64,000 nt of DNA, from NCBI RefSeq assembly GCF_020166395.1, contig NZ_JAIQXU010000010.1, positions 62,001 to 126,000 of the forward strand, given 5' to 3'. The position numbers and the translations under genes were made by a program. This document shows positions 20,619-29,554 of this stretch, in pieces. Position 1 is the stretch's first letter; every line of letters begins with the position of its first letter. Source of the DNA: Deinococcus betulae (lineage in GTDB: Bacteria > Deinococcota > Deinococci > Deinococcales > Deinococcaceae). The notes beneath the pieces were generated by a model that saw only the letters and a list, made by a program, of their open reading frames with translations, was not told the DNA's origin and made no database searches.

Positions 20619-22031
20619 ATGAAGCCCGAGCTGTTGGTCATGAAATTTGGTGGCACGAATATGCAAGACGCCCGCGCCATTCGCCACAGCGCGTCTCTGG
20701 CGGCGCGCAGCCTCCGTGAAGGGATCAAGGTGGTGGTTGTCGTCTCGGCGATGGCGGGCGTGACCAACAGCCTGCTCAAACTGGCCGACGCCGCCCAGTC
20801 CGGCGACATCGCCAGCGCCAACGACGAGATTGCCCTGCTGCGGACCCGGCATTTTGCAGCGGCCCAGGAGCTGGGCGCGGCCCCCGACAGCAGCGCTGTG
20901 CGAGAAATCCGCGAGATGCACGAAACCCTGCGCCAGGCCATCTACGGCGTCTACCTGCTGCGCGAACTGACCCCGCGCAGCCGCGACCTGATTGTGGCGT
21001 TTGGCGAGCGCCTGTCGGCCCCCCTCATGAGCCTGGCCCTGGAGCAGGGCGGCCTGCGCGCCCACCACCTGACGGGCGGCGAGGCCGGCATCCTGACCGA
21101 CAGCCACTTTGGCAACGCCAAGCCTCTCCCCAGTACCTACGAGCGGGTCAAAGACCGCCTGAGCGGCCTGCTTGCGGCGGGCGTGACCCCGGTGGTGGCG
21201 GGCTTCATGGGCGAAACCGACAAGGGGGCCATGACCACCCTGGGGCGCGGCGGCACCGACTTCAGTGCCACGATTGTCGGCAAGGCCCTGGGCGCCGACG
21301 AGGTGTGGGCCTGGAAAGACGTGGACGGCGTCATGAGCGCCGACCCCCGCGTGGTCAAGGACGCCCGCAACATCGAAGTTCTGAGTTACGGCGAGGTCAT
21401 GGAGCTGGCCTACTTTGGGGCCAAGGTGCTGCACCCACTGGCGGTGACGCCCCTGCAGGACAGCGGCATTCCCCTGCGCGTGAAAAGTGCCGCCGACCCC
21501 GACTTTCCCGGCACGCTGGTGCAGGCCCAGCCGCGAGACGAGGAAGGTCACCCGGTCAAGGCTGTGACCGCCATTCGCAACGTGAGCATCGTCAATGTCA
21601 GCGGTGCCGGGGTGCTGGGGATTCCCGAAGTGATTGCCAGCGTCTTTGACGCCATTGCCCGCGAAAACGTGACCCTGCTGATGGTCTCACAAAGTTCGTC
21701 TATGAGTAACGTCTCTTTGGCGGTGCAAACCGCCGACGCCGAGCGCACCCTGGCTGCCCTGCGCGCTGGGGTCAGTCTGGAACTGCATGTCGAGGAACAG
21801 CCGGGCGTGGCGGTGCTGGCCATTGTAGGCAGCGGGATGCGCGGCCAGAAGGGCGTCTCGGCCCGCATGTTCACGGCGCTGGCGGCGCAGGACGTGAACA
21901 TTCTGATGATCTCGCAGGGCAGCTCCGAGCTGAACGTGTCGGTGGCCGTCGAGGCCGGGCATGTGGACACCGCCACCCTGGCGGTTCACCACGCCTTTGG
22001 CCTGGGCGAACCTGCGCTCGCCGCTGGTTGA
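20619..22031 (+). CDS. lysC: Aspartate kinase (two C-terminal ACT domains)
   Basis: 470 residues; phosphorylates L-aspartate, the first step toward lysine/DAP, threonine and methionine. The N-terminal MKFGGTN motif carries Asn where most aspartokinases have Ser. [16 protein letters not shown] and the [16 protein letters not shown] nucleotide region follow. Residues ~310-460 form two ACT domains ([18 protein letters not shown] and [18 protein letters not shown]) for feedback inhibition. Length and layout match the monofunctional class III form. Leaderless start: CATACT (20606-20611) lies 7 nt before the ATG. A short hairpin (22076-22100) follows the stop. Confidence 0.94.
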   Translation: MKPELLVMKFGGTNMQDARAIRHSASLAARSLREGIKVVVVVSAMAGVTNSLLKLADAAQSGDIASANDEIALLRTRHFAAAQELGAAPDSSAVREIREMHETLRQAIYGVYLLRELTPRSRDLIVAFGERLSAPLMSLALEQGGLRAHHLTGGEAGILTDSHFGNAKPLPSTYERVKDRLSGLLAAGVTPVVAGFMGETDKGAMTTLGRGGTDFSATIVGKALGADEVWAWKDVDGVMSADPRVVKDARNIEVLSYGEVMELAYFGAKVLHPLAVTPLQDSGIPLRVKSAADPDFPGTLVQAQPRDEEGHPVKAVTAIRNVSIVNVSGAGVLGIPEVIASVFDAIARENVTLLMVSQSSSMSNVSLAVQTADAERTLAALRAGVSLELHVEEQPGVAVLAIVGSGMRGQKGVSARMFTALAAQDVNILMISQGSSELNVSVAVEAGHVDTATLAVHHAFGLGEPALAAG

Positions 22032-22075
22032 GCGGTTCTGGCACCTGCACTTTAGGCAACCCACGAGAATGCGCC

Positions 22076-22100
22076 AGGCAGCTTGATCTCCGGGCTGCCT
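22076..22100 (+). terminator. Short hairpin downstream of lysC
   Basis: AGGCAGC (22076-22082) and GCTGCCT (22094-22100) form a 7-bp stem with an 11-nt loop, 45 nt after the lysC stop. No T-tract follows. The rest of the 240-nt gap to the HD-GYP gene shows no other structure. Confidence 0.4.
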
Positions 22101-22272
22101 GATATGACGTCCCGGTAGCCGTAGTGCCGCTGGCTTATGCGACTGCGCTTTTTGAAACCTTCATCTATCTGGTCTCTTGCAGGTGAAAATTCAGGAGTTG
22201 CCTTCATGCTGAGGAAATCCGGCTGCTGTCATCCCCTTTTAAGCTGAACAGCATGCAAGCCTACGGTCGGAA

Positions 22273-23325
22273 GTGGCCAGCGTGGAGTGTCGCAACGCTC
22301 TCCAGCAGGGCCGGGTTGTGATTGATTTGATGGTGGGTCAATCCAACGGAGCGGCGGAAGCCCACCCAATGCCTCCGGCCAGTCACGTGTATCAGCATCT
22401 GCTGGAGGCGATGCCCGTGATGCTCTGGACCGCCAATAAAGACGGCGTGTGGGAACACGTCAATGGGGCCTGGATTGCCTACACGGGCGTCATTGGTCAA
22501 ACGCGGGGATTTGGGTTTGAAGCAGCCGTGCACCCAGCCGATGAGGCGCGGACGGTCGCGGTCTGGAAACGGGCCGTAGAGCAGGGTCAGGACTACCAGA
22601 TTGAGTACCGATTGCGGAGCCAGACGGGGCATTACCGCTGGTTCCTGACCCGTGGTGTCCGGGTGACGGATGACCTTGGGCTTCAGCTGGCGTGGGTCGG
22701 CACCTGTACGGATATCGACGACCGGAAACGTGCCGAGCAGCAGGCCGTCGACGCGCGTGAGGCGGCGGTGCGCGCCCTGGGACTCGTTCTGGAAGCGCGT
22801 GACCGCGAGACCAAGGGCCACACCGACCGGGTGATGGCCCTTGCCCTGGAGCTCGGACAGGCCCTGGGGCTGAGCGGGGCTCAGCTTGAGACGCTGCGTC
22901 TGGGTTCGTACCTGCACGACATTGGGAAGATGGTCATTCCAGACGCGATTCTCCTGAAGACCGGTCCACTGACCGAGCAGGAGTGGGCAGTGATGCGCAG
23001 CCACACGCTGGAGGGGGAACGCTTTGCGGCGGCGCTCGGGTTCGTGCCGCCCGAGGTTCTGGAACTCATCCGGTTTCACCATGAGCGCTGGGACGGCGGC
23101 GGCTATGTCAGCGGCCTGAGCGGCGAAGCCATTCCACTGCTCGCCCGCGTCTTTGCAGTCGTTGACGTCTATGACGCGCTGTTAAGCGAACGGCCTTACA
23201 AGGTGGCCTGGACCCAGGCCCAGGCCGCCGACTACCTTCAGGCGGAGGCTGGGCGACAACTTGATCCCCACATTGTGGCCACATTCCTCCATGCCCTTCA
23301 GGGCGGCCCGGCGACTGCTGGCTGA
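22273..23325 (+). CDS. PAS-HD-GYP protein, probable cyclic-di-GMP phosphodiesterase
   Basis: 350 residues from the GTG at 22273; the true start could be the ATG at 22330. A PAS domain (LLEAMPVMLWTANKDGVWEH through RYRWFLTRGVRV-type PAC segment) leads into an HD-GYP domain: HTDRVMALALELG, YLHDIGKMVIPD and HHERWDGGGY. The HD metal ligands and HHE motif are intact, but the eponymous GYP reads GYV. HD-GYP enzymes linearise c-di-GMP. PAS suggests gating by a small ligand, redox or light. Stop lies 5 nt from the stop of the convergent GGDEF-EAL gene. Confidence 0.85.
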   Translation: MASVECRNALQQGRVVIDLMVGQSNGAAEAHPMPPASHVYQHLLEAMPVMLWTANKDGVWEHVNGAWIAYTGVIGQTRGFGFEAAVHPADEARTVAVWKRAVEQGQDYQIEYRLRSQTGHYRWFLTRGVRVTDDLGLQLAWVGTCTDIDDRKRAEQQAVDAREAAVRALGLVLEARDRETKGHTDRVMALALELGQALGLSGAQLETLRLGSYLHDIGKMVIPDAILLKTGPLTEQEWAVMRSHTLEGERFAAALGFVPPEVLELIRFHHERWDGGGYVSGLSGEAIPLLARVFAVVDVYDALLSERPYKVAWTQAQAADYLQAEAGRQLDPHIVATFLHALQGGPATAG

Positions 23326-23330
23326 CGCAC

Positions 23331-25262
23331 TTAGGCCGGCAAGTAACGCCGCCCGAACTCTTCGGCAGACACAGGGCGACCAAGAAAAAAGCCCTGCCCA
23401 ATGTCGCAGTCCAGAGATTTGAGCGCCTCCAGCTGAGCCTGGGTCTCAATGCCTTCTCCGACCGTAAAGACGTTGAGCCCATGACCCAGCGTAATCGCAC
23501 TCCGAACCATGGCCAGCACCTTGTGACCTCCTGGGAGAGGTGTGACGAAGGAGCGGTCCAGCTTCAGCTGACTGATCTCAAGGTGCTGCAACTGACTGAG
23601 GTTGGAAAAGCCAGTCCCGTAATCATCAAGTGACACCTGAACGCCCAGAGAAGTCAGGGCCTCTGTGAGCTTGAATGCTTCCGGCGAAGCCTTGAGCAGC
23701 ACGCTCTCGGTGATCTCCAGCACCAGCTGGGCCGGCGGAAGGGCCGTGTCCTGAAGAACCTGTTGAATCATCTGGAGAAAACCAGAATCCTGCCACTGCT
23801 GGGCCGAAACGTTAACGGAGACCTGCCAGGTCTGTGAATGCTGGGAGCGCCACTGAGCCAGTTGGGCGCAGGCTTCGTGCAGAACCCACTCGCCCAGCGG
23901 AACAATCAGGCCCTGTTCTTCTGCCAGGGGAATAAACTCCGCCGGCGAGATCCACCGGCCATCCCGTTGGGGCCACCGCAGCAGCGCCTCCATGCCCACC
24001 ACCTGGCCCGTGCGGAGATTGATCTGGGGTTGATAGTGGAGCTCCAACTCCCCTTGTTCGATGGCCTGGCCAAGCCGGTTGCGCAGAGACAATTTCTCCT
24101 GGGCTGCTTGGGTCATGCACGCCTGGTAGAACTGGTACTGCCCTTTGCCCAGCGCTTTGGCGTGATACATCGCGGTGTCGGCGGCGCGCAGGAGGCTTTT
24201 CGTGTCCTGACCATCTGTGGGATAGAGGCTGACCCCAACGCTGCAGCTCAGGTTCAGCACATGTCCGTGGACCTGGAACGGTTGGCTCAGGGCCTGCTGA
24301 ACATCATGTGCGAGCCGCGAGACATGCAGACTCTTATAGACGCCGGGAATCAGAAGGACGAATTCATCTCCACCAAAGCGCGCGATCAGATCGTCTGCAC
24401 GGAGCAGGCCAGAGAGCCGGTGGGCCACCGCCTTGAGAAGTTCGTCGCCTGTGTCATGACCGAGTGAATCGTTCACGAGCTTGAACCCATCCAGATCCAG
24501 GACCATGACCCCGATCCCTGTCTTGTGACGGCGCGCGAACTGGAGCGCCTGTTCAGCCCGGTCGAGGAACCGCAGCCGGTTGGGCAGCCCTGTCAGCGCG
24601 TCATGGTGCGCCAGATGCTCACTGCGTTCGTGGGCAGCCTGCCAGTCAAGCGTGATGAGCCGCAACTCCAGTTCATCCATGACGATGGCTGCCAGGTCTT
24701 CAAGCAACTTCAGGTCATCCGCTGTCAAGATCTGGGGGCGCCTGTTGTACACGGCGAGGCTGCCAATATGAAACCCGTCTGGCGTCGTCAGGGGCACACC
24801 TGCGTAAGAGCAGGCACCCTCGAATTTCACCATCGGATCGTTCTGAAAACGTGGACTGGCGTGCAGGTTCTCAACTGTAAAAGCGGCGCCGCGCTGAACG
24901 GTTTCTCCGCAGCAGACGCTCTCCCGGTCCATTTCGTGGATGTTCGTTCCAGCACCGGATTTGAGCCAGGTGCGCCGCGCCGCGACAAAATTGATGATGA
25001 CAATCTGAACATTCAGGAACCGCTGAACAAGGCGGGTGATGCGGTCAAAGGCCGGTTCAGGAAGACTGTCGAGCACGTGATAGCGGTAGAGCGCGGCAAG
25101 TCGGTCTGGTTCATGTGGGTGCTCTGGGGGCTTCACGCTGTTCCTTTTCCTCTCTTGCAAGGGAGCGGCTCGTGAGGTGGAACTGGAGATGAGGCTCTGC
25201 TCCTCTCCTGCTGTCAGTCTCTGAGCTGAATTTTCTCCCGTGACCTTCAGCGTTTCAGTCAC
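23331..25262 (-). CDS. GAF-GGDEF-EAL bifunctional cyclic-di-GMP protein
   Basis: 643 residues. A GAF domain (~55-200, RYHVLDSLPEPAFDRITRLV type) precedes a diguanylate cyclase domain with intact RFGGDEF and then an EAL phosphodiesterase domain. The EAL domain has GMEALLRW, VSVNVSAQQW, SLDDYGTGFSNL, LKLDRSFV and GIETQAQ. All catalytic and metal residues are present, so either or both activities are possible. The start is uncertain: the GTG at 25262 is the longest, but the first ~45 residues are not conserved-looking. It is tail to tail with an HD-GYP gene, so this locus controls c-di-GMP from two independently sensed proteins. Confidence 0.88.
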   Translation of the reverse strand: MTETLKVTGENSAQRLTAGEEQSLISSSTSRAAPLQERKRNSVKPPEHPHEPDRLAALYRYHVLDSLPEPAFDRITRLVQRFLNVQIVIINFVAARRTWLKSGAGTNIHEMDRESVCCGETVQRGAAFTVENLHASPRFQNDPMVKFEGACSYAGVPLTTPDGFHIGSLAVYNRRPQILTADDLKLLEDLAAIVMDELELRLITLDWQAAHERSEHLAHHDALTGLPNRLRFLDRAEQALQFARRHKTGIGVMVLDLDGFKLVNDSLGHDTGDELLKAVAHRLSGLLRADDLIARFGGDEFVLLIPGVYKSLHVSRLAHDVQQALSQPFQVHGHVLNLSCSVGVSLYPTDGQDTKSLLRAADTAMYHAKALGKGQYQFYQACMTQAAQEKLSLRNRLGQAIEQGELELHYQPQINLRTGQVVGMEALLRWPQRDGRWISPAEFIPLAEEQGLIVPLGEWVLHEACAQLAQWRSQHSQTWQVSVNVSAQQWQDSGFLQMIQQVLQDTALPPAQLVLEITESVLLKASPEAFKLTEALTSLGVQVSLDDYGTGFSNLSQLQHLEISQLKLDRSFVTPLPGGHKVLAMVRSAITLGHGLNVFTVGEGIETQAQLEALKSLDCDIGQGFFLGRPVSAEEFGRRYLPA

Positions 25263-25876
25263 GCCGCCTGGGATACGGAAGTCTAAGGGTGGCGTTCTGC
25301 TCAGGCGGTACGAAGCAGGTGGTGGCCCATTTATCTAAGTGGGTGCAAGTCCATGCTCAAGGCAAAGCCCTGTTTATCTTCAGGAGGTTCACCATAACTG
25401 GCGCAGGATGGGCTCACCGTCTGTGAAGGGGATTCTGGCACTTTCGCCTGGTTAGGTGGGTAAGGTGTGTCTGACTGAAGGCTCTGCCGCCATCAGTGTT
25501 CCCTGAAGGGTAGATTTTGCCCTTTGACTCTCTGAGCGCTACTCCGTGTTGCTGCAGCCCGCTGCACCACCCAGGTTCAGCAGCAGTCAGACCTCATACG
25601 GGTGCTGTTCGGAGCACTGCCTTGACGGGCTCGGCAGTCAAAACAGGTCCAGTCCAGGTGCCAACGGCACCAGCGGACTGATAAGCCTGTGGCTCAAACC
25701 TCCGCCGCTCCACTTGCAGTACGTCCCTTGCTGTCCTCAGCTGTGCAGCGCTGCGCCGCGAGGAGGACGCCTTGACCTCTCCGCCCTCTGGTCTTCGCCA
25801 GGATTCAGCGGCCAGAACTGCTCAACCGGCATCTGTCGCAGGATCGGTGAGGTGCCGTTTCCCCTCCTCAGCGGGC
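25263..25876. other. 614-bp gap with no supported gene
   Basis: No ORF here has family sequence or a convincing start. TAGACT near 25279 (- strand) may be the promoter of the GGDEF-EAL gene. The + strand at 25313-25426 reads an uninterrupted KQVVAHLSKWVQVHAQGKAL type stretch ending in TGA, with no start, which may be a decayed coding fragment. The longest + frame (from 25546) has Ser/Pro/Arg-rich composition typical of non-coding GC-rich DNA. Confidence 0.5.
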
Positions 25877-26584
25877 TCACGTTCGGGTATCGCGTTGCCC
25901 ACCGGGCGACTGGCGCAGCCCCGGCCAGCGGCGACTCATCAGGATGTACAGGCCCGCCACCCAGACGCTGCTGGCTGTAATTCCTGCCAGCACGTCTGAC
26001 GGGTAGTGGACGCCCAGGTAATTCCGGCTGGTGCCTACAGCGACCGCCCACAGCGCCCCAAACACGGCCACCGGCCAGCCGGCCCGCGACCGCCAGAACA
26101 CCAGTGTCAGGGCCATGCCAAAAGCGGCGTTGGCCATGGCGTGCCCGCTGGGAAAGCTGTAGCCCGGTTCGGTCAGGACGGCCACCATCTCGTCGGGTCG
26201 GGGGCGCTGAAAAATGACCTTCGCCACCACGTTCAGCAGAGTCGCGCCCATCACGCCCGTCAGGAGAAACCAGCCGTGGGCCCGGCCGCGCCCGCTGTCC
26301 GCCTGCCCCAGCAACCAGGCAATCGCCAGGGTGATCAGGGGGAGCACCTGCACGCCCCCAATCTGCGCCAGCGTCTCGGCCACGCGCGTCAGGGTAGGCG
26401 TGCGCTGCGCGGCGTACCAGCTGAGGACCGCCTGGTCCCAGGCAAAGCCGCCTTCTTCCAGCACCTCCTCGGCCAGTTCGGTAAACAGCAGCAGCGGCCC
26501 GAGGACCCCCAAAAGCAGCAGCAGCAGGGAGCGCCAGTGGTGCCGCACAAAAGGCAGAAATTCCTGGCGCACGCGGGCAAGCAT
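25877..26584 (-). CDS. PAP2 family membrane phosphatase
   Basis: 235 residues with six hydrophobic helices and the three-part lipid phosphatase signature: [19 protein letters not shown] and [16 protein letters not shown]. These hold the catalytic His residues and phosphate-binding Arg. PAP2 enzymes dephosphorylate phosphatidate, phosphatidylglycerophosphate or undecaprenyl pyrophosphate at the membrane; the last would feed cell-wall recycling. The ATG at 26584 has GTAATAGAAGG immediately upstream, giving both a -10-like box and a weak Shine-Dalgarno. Monocistronic; specific substrate not deducible. Confidence 0.88.
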   Translation of the reverse strand: MLARVRQEFLPFVRHHWRSLLLLLLGVLGPLLLFTELAEEVLEEGGFAWDQAVLSWYAAQRTPTLTRVAETLAQIGGVQVLPLITLAIAWLLGQADSGRGRAHGWFLLTGVMGATLLNVVAKVIFQRPRPDEMVAVLTEPGYSFPSGHAMANAAFGMALTLVFWRSRAGWPVAVFGALWAVAVGTSRNYLGVHYPSDVLAGITASSVWVAGLYILMSRRWPGLRQSPGGQRDTRT

Positions 26585-26781
26585 CCTTCTATTACAGCCG
26601 CCTGCCGCCTGCGCCGCGTTGCCGGATGCTTAATGCCGCTAGGCACGCTGGCGCATGGGCCGCTGCGTCAGGTGCCGCATGTGCGCCCTGGGGGTCAGGC
26701 CGCACCATAAGGGCACAAGGAACGCGCTGGCCGAATGGCTGCCAAAGAGGCAGCGGCGCGGGCCTTGGCGGAGAGCCCCAG

Positions 26782-26940
26782 ATGCATCAGTACCCGATTC
26801 ACCTTCACGCCCACGACCTCTTGCGGGAAGCCGCCCAGGACCGCCTGGCCCGGCAGGTGCAGGCCGCCAGCCGCTCTGCCCGCGCCCCTCGTCCCCACCT
26901 GAACCTGCTGGCCCTGCTGCGCCGCCTGCGCCCCGCGTGA
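26782..26940 (+). CDS. Small basic protein, probable gene
   Basis: 52 residues, starting MHQYPIHLHAHDLLREAAQD and ending in an Arg/Leu-rich tail. The N-terminal part reads as an amphipathic helix; the tail is basic. Support comes from context: GGCGGAG lies about 7 nt before the ATG, and 17 nt after the stop is a strong + strand intrinsic terminator (26958-26998) that would have no other gene to serve. No family recognised. The preceding ~195 nt show nothing else. Confidence 0.45.
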   Translation: MHQYPIHLHAHDLLREAAQDRLARQVQAASRSARAPRPHLNLLALLRRLRPA

Positions 26941-26957
26941 GGCCCGCCCACATCCAC

Positions 26958-26998
26958 TCGCCGCTCCCTTCTTCGTGAAGAGGAGCGGCGAAGTTTTT
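26958..26998 (+). terminator. Intrinsic terminator after the small 26.8-kb gene
   Basis: TCGCCGCTC (26958-26966) pairs with GAGCGGCGA (26983-26991); an inner CTTC..GAAG extends the stem. TTTTT follows at 26994-26998. It is oriented for + strand transcripts. Confidence 0.85.
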
Positions 26999-27125
26999 GG
27001 TGGGCCAGAGGGGTGAGACGCCCAAGGGACGCGCTGGGGTGTCCCTGGAAAACGGCAAGGGCTGATCCGGCAGTTCGCTACCGGCTCTGGCCCCTTGCCA
27101 AGTAGCGTTCCTGTAGGCCGGGGCT

Positions 27126-29282
27126 TCAGCGGTGCCTGGGGAGGGTGAAGCCGAAGGTGGCCCCGTCCGTGCCGGAACTCTGGGCCATGACCTGCCCCCC
27201 ATGCCTCGTGACAATGCGCCGCACGGTGGCCAGGCCAATCCCGGTGCCGGGAAACGCCTCATGAGCATGCAGCCGTTGAAACAGACCAAACAGCTTGTCC
27301 GCGTATCTGGGGTCAAAGCCCACGCCGTTGTCCTGCACCCAGACCTGCACGGCGTCAGGGTGCTCCTCCGCCCAGATACGCACCTCGGCCACTGGCCGGG
27401 AACTGGCATATTTCACGGCGTTGCTGACCAGATTCGTCATCACCTGCTGTAAGAGCCCCGGGTCCCCCTGCACCACCGGCAGCGGCCCCAGATGCCACCG
27501 TGGGGCCTGCGCCGGATACTCTGCCGCAGCGTCCTGCTGGGCCTGCTTGACCAACGCGCTCAGCTCAACGGCTTCCCGCCGGAGCGACTGCCGACCGGAC
27601 CGGGACAGGACCAGCATTCCGTCAATCAGGGTGCTCATGCGGGCGGCCCCCTCTTTAACGACCTGAAGGTGCCGGGGCACTTTGTCGAGCTGTCCTTTGT
27701 CCAGGCCGCGCTGCGCCAAGTCGGCAAACGCCATGACGTGGCGAACGGGGGTGCGCAGGTCATGCGACGCCGAGTAGGTAAAGGACTCCAGTTCGGCGTT
27801 GGCTTCCTCCAGGTCCTGTGTGCGGCGGTTCAGTGCGTCCCGCTGCTGCGTCAGCTGCTGGGCCTGCACCGCGCGCTCGACGGCCAGGCTCAGGCCTCGC
27901 ACCACCGCCCGCACAATCGCCTGGTCCTGCGCCGGCCAGAGCTTGGCCGCCCGTTTCCCCACCGCAAAGATGGCCCGGACCTCTCCGCCGATCAGCAGCG
28001 GCACGAAACCGGCGGCCCCGTACACCTTGGCTGCCGAGAGCGAATTGTCTTCGGCCGCCCAGCCCTGCACAAAGACCGGCCCACCTGTGCGGACCGCTTC
28101 GGCGAAGTCCGGGGCGTCCAGCGGGACCCCAGCCTGCATTTGTTTCACGACCTCAGGACTCACGTCGGCGGACCACACCACCCCTTTCCAGGCTGTTTCC
28201 TTCAGTTCGTAGTAGGCCACGCTGACATCGCTTAGGTGCGCCTGGACCACTGCCACCGCCTGCCGAGCGAGGCAGTGCAGGTCCGTTTCTACCCCCACGG
28301 CCTCGGTAAAGCTGACGAACGCGTCCAGCGCCACCGCGCGCTCTTCAAGCACCTGGGCCTGCCGCACCCGTTCCAGTGCCAGCCCCAGGCCCTGACCCAC
28401 CGAGGCGATGGTCGCCTGTTCCTGCTCTGTCCAGAGAGGCCGGGTGCTGCCCGTCGCCAGGAAGGCAAACGGCTGGCCCTGCGCAAGATAGGGCGTGATG
28501 CTCAGCGCTGTGCTGTGGCCCACCGATTGGGCCCGGCCCTGCGCGCCGGTGGCAAAGGTCGTCTGCCCGGTCCTGAAGGCTTCAGCGGCCAGCGGCGTCC
28601 TAAGGGGCACCCCAGCCTGGCGTGCGGCAACGACCTCAGGAGGCGTGTTCGCGGAGAACGTCAGGGGCAAGGCGGTGTCGCCCTGAACCAGATAGAAGCC
28701 GCTGATGGCGCCCTCAACCGTGTCCTGAAGAATCTGTGTGGCCGCTGCCCCCAGCACCTTCAGGTCTGTGGAACTGGCCACAGCGGTCGTGAACGTGACG
28801 AAGGCGCCCAGCGCCTGTGTCTGCTGACGCACCTGCTGCTCTAACGTGGACGCGTGGTGGTGCAGGGCGGCCTGGCTGGCCTGACGGTCTTCCTCGGCCG
28901 TTTTACGCGCCGTGATGTCGCTGGACATGGCGAGCAGGTGGGTGATGTGCCCGTGGTCGTCCCGCAGGGGGGACACCGAAAGCCTCCACCATTTGGGCGT
29001 GCCCGCAAAGGTCCGGGCCGGGGCCTCAAGGGTGGTGGTCTGCCCGGCCCGGGCGGCGTCCAGGGCGGCCTCGACCTGAGCCTGCGCTTCGCCTTCCCAG
29101 AAGGAAGTCCACAGGACATCCTGGCACTGCTGGAAGTCGTCAATCTCCATGACCTGCTGACCGCCCAGGTTCATGGTGAGCAGCCGGGCGTCCAGGCCCA
29201 GCACCTTGATGCAGTCGCCGCTCGCGTCAATGATGGTCTGCAACTGCCCTGGGGTCAGCCGCACCTCGGCAGCGGACGTCAT
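27126..29282 (-). CDS. PAS-GAF-GAF sensor histidine kinase (orphan)
   Basis: 718 residues, soluble. A PAS/PAC domain (residues ~12-128, WWRLSVSPLRDDHGHITHLL), two GAF domains (~155-310, ~325-480) and a short coiled coil lead to a phytochrome-type HisKA with TYSASHDLRTPVRH, then HATPase: NLVSNAVKY (N box), VQDNGVGFD (G1) and GTGIGLATVRRIV (G2). GAF domains of this style often bind small ligands or bilin-like cofactors, but no chromophore Cys stands out. No response regulator is adjacent; the nearest lone receiver is 27 kb away (56086-56499). The start at 29282 is the first ATG in the frame. Confidence 0.9.
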   Translation of the reverse strand: MTSAAEVRLTPGQLQTIIDASGDCIKVLGLDARLLTMNLGGQQVMEIDDFQQCQDVLWTSFWEGEAQAQVEAALDAARAGQTTTLEAPARTFAGTPKWWRLSVSPLRDDHGHITHLLAMSSDITARKTAEEDRQASQAALHHHASTLEQQVRQQTQALGAFVTFTTAVASSTDLKVLGAAATQILQDTVEGAISGFYLVQGDTALPLTFSANTPPEVVAARQAGVPLRTPLAAEAFRTGQTTFATGAQGRAQSVGHSTALSITPYLAQGQPFAFLATGSTRPLWTEQEQATIASVGQGLGLALERVRQAQVLEERAVALDAFVSFTEAVGVETDLHCLARQAVAVVQAHLSDVSVAYYELKETAWKGVVWSADVSPEVVKQMQAGVPLDAPDFAEAVRTGGPVFVQGWAAEDNSLSAAKVYGAAGFVPLLIGGEVRAIFAVGKRAAKLWPAQDQAIVRAVVRGLSLAVERAVQAQQLTQQRDALNRRTQDLEEANAELESFTYSASHDLRTPVRHVMAFADLAQRGLDKGQLDKVPRHLQVVKEGAARMSTLIDGMLVLSRSGRQSLRREAVELSALVKQAQQDAAAEYPAQAPRWHLGPLPVVQGDPGLLQQVMTNLVSNAVKYASSRPVAEVRIWAEEHPDAVQVWVQDNGVGFDPRYADKLFGLFQRLHAHEAFPGTGIGLATVRRIVTRHGGQVMAQSSGTDGATFGFTLPRHR

Positions 29283-29503
29283 AGCGGAGAACGGGTAGCA
29301 AGCGACGTGAGGCGAAGCATTCTCTGAAGAATACCGGAACCGGGGAATGCTCTGTGCAGTGCGGGAGCGATCGTGCCAGCGCTGCGTGGTGTGACATCGC
29401 CTCCCGGTGTCCGGTGCCTGGCGTCAGCCCGCACGGGGTGTTCTCTATGGACGGATCAGCGTCTACCAGGCGCCTGTCATCAGGTTACGAAAAGGAACGT
29501 CGC

Positions 29504-29545
29504 GGGGCGGGCCAGGTCGATGGAGTCTCCGACCTGGCCCGCCCC
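29504..29545. terminator. 16-bp hairpin after the astacin-type protease gene
   Basis: GGGGCGGGCCAGGTCG (29504-29519) and its complement (29530-29545) form a perfect 16-bp stem with a 10-nt loop, 10 nt beyond the protease stop on the - strand. No T-tract follows immediately. Likely terminator. Between it and the kinase start (29283-29503) nothing else is evident. Confidence 0.6.
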
Positions 29546-29554
29546 GCCGCCGCC

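Noticed and set aside
19377..21551. 724-codon - strand frame covering lysC antisense and YceI
   Set aside because: Only the last 181 codons (YceI) are real; the rest is the antisense shadow of aspartate kinase.
22032..22272. Cyclic-di-GMP riboswitch upstream of the HD-GYP gene
   Set aside because: No GEMM core (CACGCACAGGGCAAACC-like) or tetraloop receptor found.
25263..25876. Insertion-sequence remnant in the gap beside the GGDEF-EAL gene
   Set aside because: The open stretch at 25313-25426 has no recognisable transposase motif, terminal repeats or target duplication.
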